DNA of 6,441 bases from Rhodospirillaceae bacterium UBA6219 (GTDB taxonomy: Bacteria; Pseudomonadota; Alphaproteobacteria; Rhodospirillales; Magnetospirillaceae), in assembly GCA_002435715.1 (NCBI GenBank), contig DISD01000003.1, positions 1 through 6,441 of the forward strand, written 5' to 3'. The position numbers were made by a program, and so were the translations under genes. Numbering within the stretch: the first letter of the stretch is position 1; every line of letters starts with the position of its first letter. Below the pieces are notes generated by a model. That model saw nothing but the letters and a program-made list of their open reading frames with translations. It was not told the DNA's origin and searched no databases. This document shows positions 4,793 through 6,441 of this stretch, one piece after another.

Positions 4793-6441
4793 TCAGCGCC
4801 CCCCCGCCTTCTTCTGCATTTCCTGCAGCGCCCGGCGGTAATCCACCGGCATGACCTTGACGAACTTGGGCATGTAATATTCCCAATTCAGCAGAATCTC
4901 ATGGGCCCGCTTGGACCCGGTGTAATGGGCGTGATTCCTGAGCAACGCCTGGATACGGTCGGCGTCGCCCCGGGTCATGTCGCCCATGACGTCGACCAGA
5001 CCATGGGCTTCCAGGTCGTTGGTCATGCCTTCGTGCTTTTCCATGGCGTCTTCTTCGGCCTGAACCGGTTCCAGATCGACCATGGCCAGATTGCAGCGCT
5101 TGGCGAAATCGCCGGCTTCGTCCAGCACATAGGCCACCCCCCCCGACATGCCGGCGGCGAAGTTGCGCCCCGTCGGACCGATGACCAGAACCACACCGCC
5201 GGTCATGTATTCGCAGCCGTGGTCGCCCACGCCTTCGACCACCGCGATGGCGCCCGAATTGCGCACGGCGAAGCGTTCGCCGCCGACGCCGCGGAAATAG
5301 CATTCGCCTTCGATGGCACCGTACAGCACGGTGTTGCCGACGATGATGTTGTCCTCGGCGACGATCTTCGAGATCTTCGGCGGATAGATGATGAGCTTGC
5401 CGCCCGACAGCCCCTTGCCGACGTAATCGTTGCCTTCGCCTTCCAGCTCCATGGTCATGCCCTTGGCGGCGAAAGCGCCGAAGGACTGACCCGAGGTGCC
5501 GTTCAGCTTGATGTGGATGGTGTCCTCGGCCAGACCGGCATAGCCCCACTTCTTGGCCACTTCGCCGCCCAGCATGGCGCCGGCGGTGCGGTCATAATTG
5601 TGGATGTCGGTCTCGATGCGCACCGCTTCCTTGGTGTCGATGGCCTTGCGGGCGCCAGCGATCAGCTTGCGGTCCAGGACGTTGTCGATTTCGTGGTCCT
5701 GGGTTTCGCAATTATAGACCGGCTCGTCGGTTTCCACCTTGTGGAACAGGCGCGAGAAATCCAGACCTTCGGCCTTCCAATGGTCCACCGCCTTGTTGAC
5801 GTCCAGCAGGTCGGACCGGCCGATCATTTCCTGGATGGTGCGGAAGCCCAGCGTAGCCATCAGCTCGCGCACTTCTTCGGCGATGAAGAAGAAGTAGTTG
5901 ATGACGTGTTCGGGCTGGCCCTTGAAGCGCTTGCGCAATTCGGGGTCTTGCGTCGCGACACCCACCGGGCAGGTGTTCAGATGGCACTTGCGCATCATGA
6001 TACAGCCAGCGGCGATCAACGGCGCGGTGGCGAAACCGAATTCGTCGGCCCCCAACAGGGCGCCGATGACCACGTCGCGGCCGGTGCGCAACGCACCGTC
6101 CACCTGCACGGCGACACGCTTGCGCAGACCGTTCAGCACCAGGGTCTGGTGGGTTTCGGCCAGACCGATTTCCCACGGGCTGCCGGCATGTTTGATCGAG
6201 GTCAGCGGCGAAGCGCCGGTGCCGCCGTCAAAGCCGGAAATGGTCACGTGGTCGGCCTTGGCCTTGGTGACGCCGGCGGCGACGGTGCCGACGCCCACTT
6301 CCGAGACCAGCTTGACCGAGATACGGGCCGCCGGGTTGACGTTCTTCATGTCGAAGATCAACTGGGCCAAATCTTCGATGGAATAGATGTCGTGGTGGGG
6401 CGGCGGGCTGATCAGGCCGACGCCAGGCGTCGAATGGCGCA
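4793..6441 (-). CDS. gltB: Glutamate synthase [NADPH] large (alpha) subunit, C-terminal part (5' end beyond right edge)
   Basis: GltB holds the glutamine amidotransferase and glutamate-forming sites of GOGAT. The visible 548 codons enter from the right edge as RHSTPGVGLISPPPHHDIYS, a hallmark of the synthase domain. About 950 N-terminal residues, including the catalytic Cys1 glutaminase domain, should lie outside, judging from the roughly 1,500-residue family length. Seen in order, numbered from the first full codon: the FMN-binding barrel with HVTISGFDGGTGASP (64-78) and GALLGADEFGFAT (126-138); the [3Fe-4S] ligands C146-x5-C152-x4-C157, with the same spacing as in Azospirillum GOGAT; then the GXGXG beta-helix domain (about 290-450), rich in glycine repeats such as LSGGKLIIYPP, GAIEGECYFRGVGGERFAVRNSG and MSGGVAYVL. 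The frame is intact throughout and ends in TGA at 4795-4793, one base before gltD. An apparent TTG start at 6370 is only an internal leucine codon. Confidence 0.98.
   Translation of the reverse strand, partial: RHSTPGVGLISPPPHHDIYSIEDLAQLIFDMKNVNPAARISVKLVSEVGVGTVAAGVTKAKADHVTISGFDGGTGASPLTSIKHAGSPWEIGLAETHQTLVLNGLRKRVAVQVDGALRTGRDVVIGALLGADEFGFATAPLIAAGCIMMRKCHLNTCPVGVATQDPELRKRFKGQPEHVINYFFFIAEEVRELMATLGFRTIQEMIGRSDLLDVNKAVDHWKAEGLDFSRLFHKVETDEPVYNCETQDHEIDNVLDRKLIAGARKAIDTKEAVRIETDIHNYDRTAGAMLGGEVAKKWGYAGLAEDTIHIKLNGTSGQSFGAFAAKGMTMELEGEGNDYVGKGLSGGKLIIYPPKISKIVAEDNIIVGNTVLYGAIEGECYFRGVGGERFAVRNSGAIAVVEGVGDHGCEYMTGGVVLVIGPTGRNFAAGMSGGVAYVLDEAGDFAKRCNLAMVDLEPVQAEEDAMEKHEGMTNDLEAHGLVDVMGDMTRGDADRIQALLRNHAHYTGSKRAHEILLNWEYYMPKFVKVMPVDYRRALQEMQKKAGGR
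4799..4805 (-). promoter_or_regulatory. G-tract ribosome binding site of gltD inside the gltB 3' end
   Basis: Seven consecutive G residues on the minus strand end seven bases before the gltD ATG, at normal Shine-Dalgarno spacing. A better-matched AGAAGG (4812-4807) is 15 bases away, which is too far for efficient direct use. The tract also codes for the last glycines of GltB (AGGR-stop). Initiation on gltD may therefore depend on ribosomes terminating on gltB. Confidence 0.45.

Noticed and set aside
3592..4854. A 420-codon open frame on the plus strand antisense to gltD
   Set aside because: It lies wholly opposite gltD and the end of gltB, whose protein motifs are unmistakable. Its translation is His/Gly/Gln-rich low-complexity sequence, as expected for the complement of GC-biased codons. 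No family motif is visible.
3184..6441. Functional link between the chemoreceptor pair and the gltBD operon (for example nitrogen taxis)
   Set aside because: Shared orientation is the only support. A strong terminator separates them, and chemoreceptor genes are scattered widely in such genomes, so adjacency alone does not justify the claim.

Overview
The window is a GC-rich stretch of bacterial chromosome in which every supported gene lies on the minus strand, so transcription runs from the right edge to the left. Gene content and sequence style suggest an alphaproteobacterium of the Rhodospirillales (Magnetospirillum- or Azospirillum-like): bacterial-type NADPH glutamate synthase, and chemoreceptors of the sCache_2-HAMP-MCP type with the 'LADELEAGVSS' linker that I associate with that group. 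This placement is inference from protein style, not a database match.

Right part (6441 to 3379): the 3' end of gltB (glutamate synthase large subunit, entering from beyond the right edge), then the complete gltD (small subunit). One base separates the gltB stop from the gltD start, so the two are almost certainly co-transcribed and translationally coupled. Together they form GOGAT, which makes two glutamates from glutamine and 2-oxoglutarate. GltD takes electrons from NADPH through FAD and iron-sulfur clusters and passes them to the [3Fe-4S]/FMN centre of GltB. A strong intrinsic terminator (3315-3350) closes the operon.

Left part (3183 to 1): two methyl-accepting chemotaxis proteins in head-to-tail tandem. 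The first (3183-1495) is complete at 562 residues and is followed by its own terminator (1414-1450). The second starts at 1286 behind a promoter-like region and runs off the left edge after 428 codons, inside the signalling hairpin tip. The two proteins align without a single gap over all 428 shared codons, at about 64% identity by hand count. They are clearly products of a tandem duplication, with divergence concentrated in the periplasmic sensor and membrane segments.

I see no mobile element, CRISPR array, RNA gene or novel multi-gene system. No gene-free stretch reaches 300 bases; the two intergenic gaps (about 195 and 208 bases) hold terminators and promoter-like sequence. The points of most interest are the divergence pattern of the receptor pair (an Asp for His change in the ligand domain, and Gln versus Glu at a predicted methylation site), the strand asymmetry of both terminators, and two long G tracts in the gltBD operon.
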